Assembly: GCA_006247105.1 (NCBI GenBank)
Contig: CM016927.1
Span: 1,232,711-1,296,710 of the forward strand
Length of the DNA: 64,000 bases
Source: Giardia muris
Taxonomy: Eukaryota > Fornicata > Diplomonadida > Hexamitidae
Reading direction: 5' to 3'
Shown here one piece after another: positions 27,352 to 36,024 of this stretch (position 1 is the stretch's first letter; each line of letters opens with the position of its first letter). The position numbers and the translations under genes are program-made. The notes below the pieces were generated by a model. The model saw nothing but the letters and a program-made list of their open reading frames with translations, was not told the DNA's origin and searched no databases.

Positions 27352-27993
27352 TCACATAAACGCCCCTTGCATCTGAAGGATATCCTGTTGAAGCTGTAGA
27401 ATCTGAAGGCATAGCTGGTGCTGGGAAGGAGAAGGAGAAGGGGCTCCCAGTTGTTGTGACATCATCTGAAGAGATGTAGGCTGTTGCTGCATGGGTATGA
27501 CTGGAGTGGGCTGAAGTTGAAGTGACGCGGACTGGGACGGGTGAGGCTGTGTAGGAGGTACGAACTGTTGCTGCTGTGGTTGTGGCTGTTGCTGTTGAGG
27601 CTGGGCTGGGGATTGATCCGGACGGCGTCTCCAGAGCTGCTTCTTGTACTTGTTCTCTATCCAATGACGTCGAGCCCTATCATCATTCTCGTCTGGTTTT
27701 GTCATGTCCGATGGGAGGTTAAATAGATACTCGGCGTTGGCGAGAGCGTTCCCGCACATCCCCGAGAGTTCCTCGGTGGTCCACTTATCAAGGGTGAGGG
27801 ACTTCACCTTGGAGATCTCACGACCCATGTCTCGATGGATTCCCGAACACTTGATGCAGACGAAGATCCCATGGTTGAAGCAGGCCCACTTGACGACTCG
27901 GGAGGTGCAGTCGGCGCACTCGCGGTTCTCTGGGCGTCGGCTGAGCTCCAGGAGGAGGCTCTTGTTCTTCTCCGAAAGGGGGTCATAATTCAT
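27352..27993 (-). CDS. ArfGAP-domain protein with Gln/Pro-rich tail
   Basis: 213 aa. Residues ~10-120 form an ArfGAP zinc finger: Cys26, Cys29, Cys46, Cys49 (CADC...CIKC) followed by SGIHRDMG with the arginine finger. This domain stimulates GTP hydrolysis by Arf GTPases in vesicle traffic. The C-terminal half is Gln/Pro-rich (QPQQQQPQPQQQQ), probably disordered. The size and N-terminal domain recall small SMAP/Age-type ArfGAPs. 14 bp separate its stop from the next ATG. Confidence 0.9.
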   Translation of the reverse strand: MNYDPLSEKNKSLLLELSRRPENRECADCTSRVVKWACFNHGIFVCIKCSGIHRDMGREISKVKSLTLDKWTTEELSGMCGNALANAEYLFNLPSDMTKPDENDDRARRHWIENKYKKQLWRRRPDQSPAQPQQQQPQPQQQQFVPPTQPHPSQSASLQLQPTPVIPMQQQPTSLQMMSQQLGAPSPSPSQHQLCLQILQLQQDILQMQGAFM

Positions 27994-28026
27994 GTTTATA
28001 TAAATGACTAATTCTTTTCTGAAGAC
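27994..28026. promoter_or_regulatory. 33-bp bidirectional promoter
   Basis: AT-rich gap (TTTATATAAATGACTAATTC) between the divergent ArfGAP and E1-like genes. Confidence 0.6.
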
Positions 28027-28815
28027 ATGAAAGGGGACTCACAGATAGAGGCCTTGGCCTTGGACCGTTACTTGCCGCAACGGCGACTGGTGGGCCTCGG
28101 ACCAGTTGAGTTCCGCCTTCACCACGCCACGGTTTGTGTCATTGGAGCTGGTGGGGTTGCATCAGGCTGTTTACCATATTTGGTTGGTGCTGGTATCAAG
28201 CACTTGATCATCATTGATGACGATCATGTGGAGCTACAGAACTTACATCGACAAACGCTCCATATTGAGGAACGCGTTGGCACGAACAAGGCCGAGAGCG
28301 CTGCACAACGATTAAAGGAATTGAATGGGACCGTAAGAATAACTGCAGTGCCTCTTAGGTTCGGTCCCAATACCAGCAACGTCCTTGACGAGTACAGCCC
28401 AATCGACTGTCTGATCGATACCGTTGATAACCCTCAAACCAGGCTTTTCATCGCTACCGAGACGCATGCGCGTAGGATCCCCCTTGTACACGCCGCCGCC
28501 ACCGCTTTTACCATCACCATTACCACCCTCATCCCATCTCATGAGGACTTGCCATGCTTACGCTGTCTCTATCGTACCGTACCCTCGGAACAAATCCGTT
28601 CCACTTCCTTGGAGCATGGGATCTTCGGTCCAGCTGCAGGCCTCGCTGGCGTCTTAGCCGCCTCAGAAGCCCTCAAACTTTGTTCTCTTGGCCCTCAGCA
28701 CGATGCCCTTTTGGCTGGAAGATTGCTAGTCTTGAACCTGTTGAACCTTCATGTACGTGTCTTACCATTCCCTAAGCTCCCCATGTGCCCCTATTGTGGT
28801 GATAACGCAAGCTGA
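28027..28815 (+). CDS. MoeB/ThiF/Uba4-like E1 enzyme (sulfur-carrier activating)
   Basis: 262 aa. Rossmann nucleotide loop VIGAGGVAS, the family segment DDDHVELQNLHRQTL, lysine/arginine ATP contacts (RVGTNKAESA), DTVDNPQTR, and a zinc site formed by CLRC and CPYC. These enzymes adenylate the C-terminus of ubiquitin-like or sulfur-carrier proteins (Urm1, MoaD, ThiS). The rhodanese domain of Uba4/MOCS3 is absent, giving bacterial MoeB-like length. The position where many members carry the thioester cysteine, after the PCxRC motif, reads STSLEHGIFG with no cysteine. Confidence 0.85.
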   Translation: MKGDSQIEALALDRYLPQRRLVGLGPVEFRLHHATVCVIGAGGVASGCLPYLVGAGIKHLIIIDDDHVELQNLHRQTLHIEERVGTNKAESAAQRLKELNGTVRITAVPLRFGPNTSNVLDEYSPIDCLIDTVDNPQTRLFIATETHARRIPLVHAAATAFTITITTLIPSHEDLPCLRCLYRTVPSEQIRSTSLEHGIFGPAAGLAGVLAASEALKLCSLGPQHDALLAGRLLVLNLLNLHVRVLPFPKLPMCPYCGDNAS

Positions 28816-29015
28816 GGTGAAAGGCTCTTATTGACTGATATGACATCCTTCCTTTTCTTTCCTTTACATAGGCATGGAAAAAGGAGAAGGAAGGGAGAAG
28901 AAAGGAGTTATGGAGGCGTCGTGCCCATGTCCATATCCGTGCCCATGGCCGTGTTCACAAGCCTCCACGATCCCCCATGACCGCCGGAAGGCTTCCCTTC
29001 TTTCTTCCCCTTCTT

Positions 29016-29291
29016 CTACCCCTGAAGACGCGTCCTTCTCGCCGCCTTGCGCTTGACGAGGAAGGCGATTAAACTCGCCAGAAAGACGATAAGCTCCACC
29101 CCTGCACCGACAAAATGACCATACGCGAGTAGATTCTTCTCCTCCTTTAGTTCTGCCTCGGTCTTGATGAGGTCCTCGGGTTCGAAGTACGCGTGGGTCA
29201 AGAGGAGGACCCCCAGGATGCTGAGGAAGACGACCCCGAAGCCCCCGGTCAGGAGACAGCACCAATTACAACAGGTCCCGAAGAATCCCAT
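29016..29291 (-). CDS. Two-TM protein, V-ATPase subunit f / RNASEK-like
   Basis: 91 aa from the ATG at 29291. A Cys-rich start (MGFFGTCCNWCCLL) leads into TM1 (~14-32), a short acidic loop (AYFEPEDLIKTEAEL), then TM2 (~58-76) and a basic tail (VKRKAARRTR). Size, topology and the N-terminal Cys/Leu pattern resemble RNASEK/V-ATPase subunit f, which sits in the Vo sector. Similarity is by pattern only. The frame is open to 29531, but that stretch is antisense to the MAPK gene. Confidence 0.55.
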   Translation of the reverse strand: MGFFGTCCNWCCLLTGGFGVVFLSILGVLLLTHAYFEPEDLIKTEAELKEEKNLLAYGHFVGAGVELIVFLASLIAFLVKRKAARRTRLQG

Positions 29292-29306
29292 TCTGTCTTT
29301 AAAAAA
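29292..29306. promoter_or_regulatory. 15-bp divergent promoter
   Basis: Only TCTGTCTTTAAAAAA separates the two divergent start codons, so both initiators must share these bases or extend into coding sequence. Confidence 0.6.
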
Positions 29307-30458
29307 ATGGGACTCGCCGTATTCAACATCAAGGGCACCCGCTTCTGCGTCCCAGACTACTACAAGGTCACGAAGGCCCTGGGGGCGGGCGCCTACGGCG
29401 TCGTCGCGGAGGCCGTCGACACCCGCAGCGGAGAGACCGTCGCGATCAAGAAGATATCGAATCTCTTCGTTCACCTCGTCGACTCGAAGAGGACGCTCCG
29501 CGAGATCACGATCCTCCGCATGCTCGACCACGAGAACGTGGTCAAGCTCCTTGACGTCCTAGTCCCCGAGGACCCCACCAACTTCGACGAGCTCTATGTC
29601 GTCTTCGATTTCATGCAAACGGACATGCACAAGATCATCTCGTCGAAGCAGGAGCTCAGCGCGGAGCACATGCAATACTTCGTCTACCAGCTCCTTCGGG
29701 GACTCAAATACCTACACTCCGCTGATTGCATCCATCGTGACCTGAAGCCCTCAAACCTCCTCCTCAACTCCGACTGCGCCCTCGAGATCTGTGACCTCGG
29801 ACTTGCTCGCCTTGTCGATGACAGTAAGTCTCATGCCTCGAAAGATGCGGAAAAACAGGACGCCCAGATGACCGAGTACGTCGCCACTCGTTGGTATCGT
29901 GCTCCAGAGATCATTCTTGGTTGTCCGCAATATGGGAAGCCCGTCGACGTCTTCTCGGTCGGATGCATCTTTGCCGAGCTTCTAGCTCGTAAGCCTCTTT
30001 TCCCCGGTCGCGATTACGTCCATCAACTCCATTTGATCCTGGAAGTCCTTGGAACCCCGACGAAGGAGCTTCTCGACAGGATCGCCCTCGATTCCGCCAA
30101 GAACTACATCGCCTCGATCAAGCCGACCGTCCCCCAGGACCTAGCGAAGAAGTTCCCCATGCTGGATGCGAATGGCATCGACCTCCTTCAGAAGATGCTC
30201 GAGTTCGACCCCGCGAAGCGCTATACGGTGGTGCAGTGTCTCGAGCACCCGTACTTCGAGGGGTTGCATGACGAAAGCGATGAGCCCGTCTACGAGGGGA
30301 AGCCCCTTGAGCTCTTCTTCGAGCGCTATGAGCTGACTAAGCCCCTACTCGAGCTCTGCTTCCTCAACGAGGCCCGTAAGTTCCATCCCGACGAGCTCAA
30401 GGACGAAGTTGCCAAGCGCGCAAAGGACCTCAAGATCCCCGAGTCCGAGTGGCTCTAG
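29307..30458 (+). CDS. ERK-type MAP kinase
   Basis: 383 aa. Glycine loop GAGAYGVV (27-34), catalytic lysine in VAIKKI, HRDLKPSN (143-150), DLG in place of DFG (163-165), activation motif TEY (189-191) and the MAPK signature VATRWYRAPEIIL. The C-terminal extension holds the L16-like helix (YEGKPLELFFERYELTK). The TEY places it with the ERK group; Giardia has two ERKs and I cannot say which this is. Such kinases are linked to encystation and flagellar functions. The start follows A7. Confidence 0.93.
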   Translation: MGLAVFNIKGTRFCVPDYYKVTKALGAGAYGVVAEAVDTRSGETVAIKKISNLFVHLVDSKRTLREITILRMLDHENVVKLLDVLVPEDPTNFDELYVVFDFMQTDMHKIISSKQELSAEHMQYFVYQLLRGLKYLHSADCIHRDLKPSNLLLNSDCALEICDLGLARLVDDSKSHASKDAEKQDAQMTEYVATRWYRAPEIILGCPQYGKPVDVFSVGCIFAELLARKPLFPGRDYVHQLHLILEVLGTPTKELLDRIALDSAKNYIASIKPTVPQDLAKKFPMLDANGIDLLQKMLEFDPAKRYTVVQCLEHPYFEGLHDESDEPVYEGKPLELFFERYELTKPLLELCFLNEARKFHPDELKDEVAKRAKDLKIPESEWL

Positions 30459-30494
30459 ACAGGGTAGTGTACACGAAGATGGTAAACCATTCGT

Positions 30495-31640
30495 TCACTT
30501 CCGGACGACAAGGACCTGCTGGCGTTCGATTCCGGCGGCCCCGACCGTCAATGAGATGTCCGTAAGTAGCTTCCCGGTTGAGAGAACCTTCACATGGCAC
30601 TCCGAGGCCGTAGGAATGTCACCCCCGGCGGAATGAATGGCCGCCAACAAGTCACGGATGGTATGAATATCAGGGTTGGTCTCCATCGTGTATGTCTTAT
30701 CGGCCTTAACACGGACTGGAGCTGTCGGCTTTCCTGGAATTAGCTTCAGAGTTGGCGTCCCAGACCCTGTCGCACTCGTACTAGGTCCTCCTGTCGTCCC
30801 ACGTGTATTGGTAGTAGTTGGAGCTGGAACCGAAGTAGAGGCAGAGGCACTACCAAGAGAACGCTTCTTCTCGCCCGCCTCAAACGAATAGCTTTTCTTC
30901 CCTCCACTCGACGCAGAGTCAAGTTTCGAGTCGTCGAACTTCTCCGCGTGGGTCCTGATCTGAGTGTAGATCGGCTGCCCTTGTTTTGGACGTTCCTCAG
31001 GGTGCAAAGCGTTTAGGATGTCGGAAGGGATCGTCTGTGCCGTGCGCATCTCCTCCAGGAGGGCATTGGATTTGGCATTCGAAAAGGGGAAGAAAGGCTT
31101 GTGCCCGTTGAGTAGAAACCCGTCATCGTAGAAATCAATCGTCACTTTGCAGCCGGACTCACGCGCGGCCTCTGCCGCGTTAACAGCAGCTATAGTGTTG
31201 GGTTGGGCTCGAATCTTCTGCCCAGAACCGGCGTAATAATCGTTCTCGGGACGGTCCGAGTCACTACTGTTGCTCAGATAGTCGGCCATCGTGCTAAACT
31301 TCCCTTGGGCCGGCTTCGGTCCAGCCTTGGTAGCGCTCGCTCGTGTAGGTTGTGGTGCCGGAACAGACTTGGGTGGAGGTTGCTCAGACTTACTCGGCCC
31401 TGGCCTCTCGGTACGCTGCGGGGGGGGCGGCTTCTTCTCAACAGGGTGCTGCGGGCGATGACTAGTGGGTTTCGTTGGCTCCTTCGAAGAAGAAGATGGA
31501 AAGTCCGGAATAGGCTCAACTCCACTGTCAAAGAAGAGCATGATGGCCTGATTGACGTCATTTCCGGCCATCTCGAGGAACTGGCGGGCCTGGGACTTCC
31601 CGCACCCGGTGACCGTACAGAACTGCTCAACGCCTGACAT
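30495..31640 (-). CDS. p47/Shp1-like p97 (VCP) cofactor: UBA-SEP-UBX
   Basis: 381 aa. An N-terminal UBA-like domain (~5-43; GKSQARQFLEMAGNDVNQAI) is followed by a Pro/Lys-rich linker. The SEP domain is next (~130-215; ITIDFYDDGFLLNG-type, here VTIDFYDDGFLLNGHKPFF) with the downstream HPEERPKQGQPIYTQI element. A C-terminal UBX domain (~300-381) begins APVRVKADKTYTME. Proteins of this architecture recruit the p97/Cdc48 ATPase to ubiquitinated substrates and membrane fusion. The C-terminal UBX lacks an obvious FPR loop, so p97 contact may rely on other sites. Confidence 0.85.
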   Translation of the reverse strand: MSGVEQFCTVTGCGKSQARQFLEMAGNDVNQAIMLFFDSGVEPIPDFPSSSSKEPTKPTSHRPQHPVEKKPPPPQRTERPGPSKSEQPPPKSVPAPQPTRASATKAGPKPAQGKFSTMADYLSNSSDSDRPENDYYAGSGQKIRAQPNTIAAVNAAEAARESGCKVTIDFYDDGFLLNGHKPFFPFSNAKSNALLEEMRTAQTIPSDILNALHPEERPKQGQPIYTQIRTHAEKFDDSKLDSASSGGKKSYSFEAGEKKRSLGSASASTSVPAPTTTNTRGTTGGPSTSATGSGTPTLKLIPGKPTAPVRVKADKTYTMETNPDIHTIRDLLAAIHSAGGDIPTASECHVKVLSTGKLLTDISLTVGAAGIERQQVLVVRK

Positions 31641-31745
31641 TGCGTTTCGAGTTTTTGAGTGTCTGACTTGCTCATTCTTTTCCCCTCTTTAGAGTCCGAC
31701 GTGTCAGGGACGTTGGAAACGGATCCTCCAGAAAGGGGTAGTTAA
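31641..31745. promoter_or_regulatory. Divergent promoter region between p47-like and kelch genes
   Basis: 105 bp between two divergent starts. The right edge ends in GGTAGTTAAATG and the left half contains T-rich stretches, consistent with one initiator per side. Confidence 0.4.
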
Positions 31746-33275
31746 ATGGAAAGCAGACCTCTGCGCTGCGGGACTCCTCTTCCTTGCACTTGGTGTAGCG
31801 ACAACGTCCTCTCAACCGACCCCCTCGTCCTGGCCGATGTCGATGGCGGGGTCCACATCACTCTGCTCCAGCAGATCGGCACAGGCCCCATGACTCGGTT
31901 TACCTCAACACACCACTTCCAGGTCGCACATTCGACAGCCCTTGGTGTCCGGGGCTTGCGCTTCTCCTCGGACGCCCTTTGCCTCGCACTCCTGGATTCA
32001 ACCCTTGATGCAGTTCAGCTCGTTCTCATTCGAGACGTTGCCTCCGCAAGCCATGAGCCTCATACGCTTGACATGAGCGCGCGACGGATGCCCACCCTAC
32101 ACGCGTTGGACTCAAGGCGCATCCTGATCGGGGGAGGCCTTCTGGAGAGCGACTTTGCAGCCGGGCATATAACCCCGTTGAGTGATTACTGTGTCTTCGC
32201 TCCACCCGAGTATCCTGGCCAGGAACTGGCGGTCGTGCAATCCGGGTTGCTTCCGGAGCCGTTAGCGGGGTTTACGATGAGTGCCCTGCCATGCATGACG
32301 GATAAGGAGCGGCATATCCTCGTCGGTGGATTGGTCGACTACGGGAACTGCAACCGTGACGTGTACGAGTATCTGCCAGGTATGAACACCTGGCTTCGGT
32401 TATCCGTCGCTGGCCTTGAGCAGATGGCTCCTCGTCACTCCCATAGCGTAACCGTCGTCCCCCCACACTTCATCGTAATATATGGAGGCTTTGGTGCAAG
32501 TGGGGAACCATGTACCGACGCCTGGGCATTGGATGTGACTCGGTTATCGCTTCACCCACTTTCATGTCTGCAATTACCACTCAAAAGCTCTACGCTGTCA
32601 TATGGAGTTGGCTCCGACACGCTCTACGTACTTGGAGGCTTCAATGTTGAGGAGAACGCACGTAGCAAGGTAGCTTATTGCATGGAGAACTTCAGCCAGG
32701 TTGTCGGCCAGGCTTGTGGACACTCCGATTCGAGCATCCTATCACTGAAGAGGGGACAAGGCAGTCACCCAGGAACCCATCTAGCTTGCCTTGGTACTCA
32801 TCAAGTCGGGGGTGCCGAGTTTAGTGCAAATACTCCGAATAACACGTCCCAAGGTGACCTTACAATCTCGTCGATCTCTCAGGAGAAGCATGGAAGCCTC
32901 TCGGACGAGTCTTCAAACACTCCCCTGCAAAGCCTTGAGGCGATCGTCAGGATTCGGGCCAATGAAATAGAAACTCGATATCTTAAGCATGTCATCGACC
33001 TTCGAGAGCAGCTTGAGGTGGAGCAGGAGGACAAGCGGCGTCTGATCCGGATAATCGAGCGGTTGATGGAACGGCAGGCTTGTTATACCATCACCGCACG
33101 GGAGGAACGGACTCACACTACACAGATCAGCATCTCAAAGGGAGAGCCGAAGGCGGACCCTTCCCTACTGATGCAGGACATGGTCCATATGCTTTGTCAA
33201 CGAATCGCTCACCTTGAGGAGAAGGTTACTCAGCTTTCAGCCGAAAATAGACTGAATGCGCGTGCAATTCCATAG
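31746..33275 (+). CDS. Kelch-repeat protein with C-terminal coiled coil
   Basis: 509 aa. Kelch-type blades are visible as hydrophobic strands ending in double glycine with Y/W spacing: HILVGGLVDYG..DVYEYLPGMNTWLRL, FIVIYGGFGASGEPCTDAWALD, LYVLGGFNVEE. Residues ~395-505 are charged and heptad-like (ETRYLKHVIDLREQLEVEQE), probably a coiled coil. Kelch propellers bind proteins, but no enzyme domain is attached. The gene converges on the Nop4-like gene with 21 bp between. Confidence 0.8.
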   Translation: MESRPLRCGTPLPCTWCSDNVLSTDPLVLADVDGGVHITLLQQIGTGPMTRFTSTHHFQVAHSTALGVRGLRFSSDALCLALLDSTLDAVQLVLIRDVASASHEPHTLDMSARRMPTLHALDSRRILIGGGLLESDFAAGHITPLSDYCVFAPPEYPGQELAVVQSGLLPEPLAGFTMSALPCMTDKERHILVGGLVDYGNCNRDVYEYLPGMNTWLRLSVAGLEQMAPRHSHSVTVVPPHFIVIYGGFGASGEPCTDAWALDVTRLSLHPLSCLQLPLKSSTLSYGVGSDTLYVLGGFNVEENARSKVAYCMENFSQVVGQACGHSDSSILSLKRGQGSHPGTHLACLGTHQVGGAEFSANTPNNTSQGDLTISSISQEKHGSLSDESSNTPLQSLEAIVRIRANEIETRYLKHVIDLREQLEVEQEDKRRLIRIIERLMERQACYTITAREERTHTTQISISKGEPKADPSLLMQDMVHMLCQRIAHLEEKVTQLSAENRLNARAIP

Positions 33276-33296
33276 GCTCATCAATTCACCGAATTG

Positions 33297-35918
33297 TTAG
33301 TGTTTCACTCGTGCGACTCGCTTCTTGTTCATCTCCTTCACCTTCTTTGGCTGCTTCTGCGTCGCCCCCTCCTTTCCCTTTCGATGCTGAGCCCTTGCTT
33401 TCTCGCGTTGAGCATGGTTATATCTATCGTGTGCGTTCTCGATTGCAAACTCGCAGATTGGACGGCAGGTGGGTTCGAAGGAACGAGGATTATTATTGAG
33501 GGCCAAGAGGCACCGTAAGGCGTTCTCGTGACTGGAAAACTCGACAAAGCAACGGCGACCATGTGCAACATCAAGATATCCGTCCTCGGAGTAGACCCTA
33601 TCGAGGGAGCGAGTGAGGTTGTATGCCTTGCCATTTCGAGGGAGACGAATCTCCGTACACCCAACCGCATGGAGGAGCCGCATTAGAACCTTCTCCTCAT
33701 ATAGCTTATCGTTCTTGTCGAAACGGCTACGCGCTTCGGACTCGTTCACCTTCCCAAAGCTTCTGACGACTAGCCAGCAGATCCGCTTCTCCTCCACCAA
33801 CGGGGGGATGTTCCGGATGACAATACGATACTTGTTGATGTGAATCGCCACATTCTTCTCAATCTGCTTGAGCTTCTTCCAATATCTGACTCTCTTGACT
33901 ACGTCTTCTGGAGGGACTTTCGCCTCCTTGAAGCCGTCGATCCCAGGAATAAGGAGTCCGACACGTATTAGCCGAATATTCCGTGGGTCGTCATCCGAAC
34001 TGGGATTCTTCCGTCGTTCCTGGATCACCTTGAGATCCTTCCTGGCCAAGGCCGGCTTCACCGTTAAGGAGGAGTCATTAATCACGAAACAGCCCGTGGC
34101 TAGATCGATGTTACGGACGGGGACCTTGAACCGCCCAAGGATTTCCTGATGTATCCCTTCTCGCTTAAGGACGCTCTCCCGCACGTCCCTAGTCAGATTC
34201 TCCTCACCGTACAAGTTGAGCATCAGAGGGTCGTCACTGACCTTTCCCAACGTCAAGGCCTTGGGAGCCTTGCCCTCATCCTTTGCAAATAGCGCCAGGT
34301 TCTTCAAACTATTGTAATACTCCATGACGGCATGGGCGGACCCGGGACTCTTGAACAGGACAAACGCTGAACCTGTGTGTCGGCCCGTTGCGTTATCGAC
34401 AACGAGACTAACGTTCTTAACCGCGCCGAAGACATTGAAAAGGGTACGGAGCTCGAAGCGGAAGCCAGCAGAGATGACCTCCTGGTGGGTGGGCTCATGA
34501 TCTGGTTTCTTTCGTTTCAAGCTCTCCTTTGCGGCTTCCATACGATCACTAGGGAGGTATGATGGAAGTCCTGTGACAAAAATCGTGCGCTCAAGCTCCT
34601 GATGTTCTTCCTTCTCATCCTTCTGGGTTATCTCTGGTACATGACCAATAACTTGCTCATTTGAGTCCACGTCCGAGACGGCATCAGTAACTTCCATAGT
34701 AGTATTGGCAGATGACTCATCTAATTCTCGAGACCGATCCTGTTCCTCCTCTTGTTTCCCTAAGACCCGGAGAACAGTCTTACCCTCTTCATACAATTCT
34801 ATGCTTGGCTCGTTCGAACTTCTCATCTCGTCATCTTCCAGATCTGTGGATGCATACGTCGATTCGGAATCCGAGTCAGTCTTATTGTCCTCAGTATCAG
34901 TACCAGTTTTAGCATCATCTGTCAAGCATTCAGGACCCCGCTCCTTCTCCATATCCTTCTTCTTGTCCAGAAGCTCGGCCTGGTACTTCTCAAAGGTATC
35001 GCGGCAGAGGTTCCAGTCAACGATGCACGTGTTCTTCCGGACCTGAAGCTGTGCATCCGCAACCATCTGGGCAGCGTCGGCAAAGGTAGCGAGGACGAGG
35101 AACCCGAACCCCGAGCCTCCAAAGTTCCCATTTGCAAAGCGCCGACCTGGAAGTCTGAGGGAAAGGAGTGGGTACTTCTCGCGAACCGCGTTCCACAGGT
35201 CGTCAGCCGTCGCTGTGAATGGGAGATTGCGGACGATGAGAGTCGTTGCACGCGGGCATGCCTTCGAGTCGTGAGGTCGGACGATAACTCCGCTCTTCCC
35301 AGTGATACCCCATTCCTTTTTGAGCCGCTTGAAGACATCGGCCGCAATTCGGTCGTATGGATGGCTGAAGAACTGTTCTTTCGGCTCTTTATCTTTCTGC
35401 TTTGAGACATGCTTCTTGGGGTCATTGAACTTCACGATGGCATAGACGGAAGGAGTCGTGATCCCTACCTTGTGCCAATCGTCGGCCTTAGTCCTTTCTA
35501 TGAAGACGGATCTAGTGTATCTGTACACGTCATGGACGAGCTTGAAGAGCGCCTCCTTGTTCTGGCGGTCCTCGGGAATATTATATATCAGAATAGAGTT
35601 AGGAGCAGGGACATATTCAGAAGGGTGCGCCCGCTGGTCGGCACCGATGCGGCTAGGGCGGTCTGAGTTATACCGACTAAGTATAAGGCGTCGACCGCTC
35701 ACCATTATTGGCACCTCTTTGTGGCGACGAAGAAGCTCCTCTCGGTCTTCCTCCAGCGCAAATTGGACGATCCCAAAGCCGCGAGACCCCCCCTCGGCCT
35801 TCTCGGCAACCGTGGCCCGGGAAATCGGTACCATGGCCCCAATAAGCCCTTGGAGGTCGCGGCTCGTGTATGCGTAGGGGAGGTTCCCGACATACAGCAG
35901 CTTTGACTCGAAAGGCAT
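33297..35918 (-). CDS. Multi-RRM nucleolar protein, Nop4/RBM28-like
   Basis: 873 aa. RRM1 at ~7-85 (KLLYVGNLPY, RGFGIVQF); RRM2 (TLIVRNLPF, SGFGFLVLA); after an acidic Ser/Asp/Glu stretch RRM3 (TIFVTGLPSYL, GSAFVLFKS) with an internal insertion; and a large RRM4 (YRIVIRNIPPL, RRCFVEFSS). The C-terminus is lysine/arginine-rich. Four RRMs with an acidic centre and basic tail match Nop4p/RBM28, a factor in 60S ribosomal subunit maturation. The start is preceded by GAAATTTA. Confidence 0.8.
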   Translation of the reverse strand: MPFESKLLYVGNLPYAYTSRDLQGLIGAMVPISRATVAEKAEGGSRGFGIVQFALEEDREELLRRHKEVPIMVSGRRLILSRYNSDRPSRIGADQRAHPSEYVPAPNSILIYNIPEDRQNKEALFKLVHDVYRYTRSVFIERTKADDWHKVGITTPSVYAIVKFNDPKKHVSKQKDKEPKEQFFSHPYDRIAADVFKRLKKEWGITGKSGVIVRPHDSKACPRATTLIVRNLPFTATADDLWNAVREKYPLLSLRLPGRRFANGNFGGSGFGFLVLATFADAAQMVADAQLQVRKNTCIVDWNLCRDTFEKYQAELLDKKKDMEKERGPECLTDDAKTGTDTEDNKTDSDSESTYASTDLEDDEMRSSNEPSIELYEEGKTVLRVLGKQEEEQDRSRELDESSANTTMEVTDAVSDVDSNEQVIGHVPEITQKDEKEEHQELERTIFVTGLPSYLPSDRMEAAKESLKRKKPDHEPTHQEVISAGFRFELRTLFNVFGAVKNVSLVVDNATGRHTGSAFVLFKSPGSAHAVMEYYNSLKNLALFAKDEGKAPKALTLGKVSDDPLMLNLYGEENLTRDVRESVLKREGIHQEILGRFKVPVRNIDLATGCFVINDSSLTVKPALARKDLKVIQERRKNPSSDDDPRNIRLIRVGLLIPGIDGFKEAKVPPEDVVKRVRYWKKLKQIEKNVAIHINKYRIVIRNIPPLVEEKRICWLVVRSFGKVNESEARSRFDKNDKLYEEKVLMRLLHAVGCTEIRLPRNGKAYNLTRSLDRVYSEDGYLDVAHGRRCFVEFSSHENALRCLLALNNNPRSFEPTCRPICEFAIENAHDRYNHAQREKARAQHRKGKEGATQKQPKKVKEMNKKRVARVKH

Positions 35919-36024
35919 TAAATTTCTCGGCGATCATCCTCCATTTAAGTTTATTCTGGACTTCCCTTTGCACTATCTAGGTTGGACGGTAAGCAATAGA
36001 TACTTCCCCATAGATCACATACCA

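Noticed and set aside
28027..35918. Spliceosomal introns
   Set aside because: All housekeeping frames are continuous and I saw no pair matching Giardia 5' and branch/3' splice motifs.
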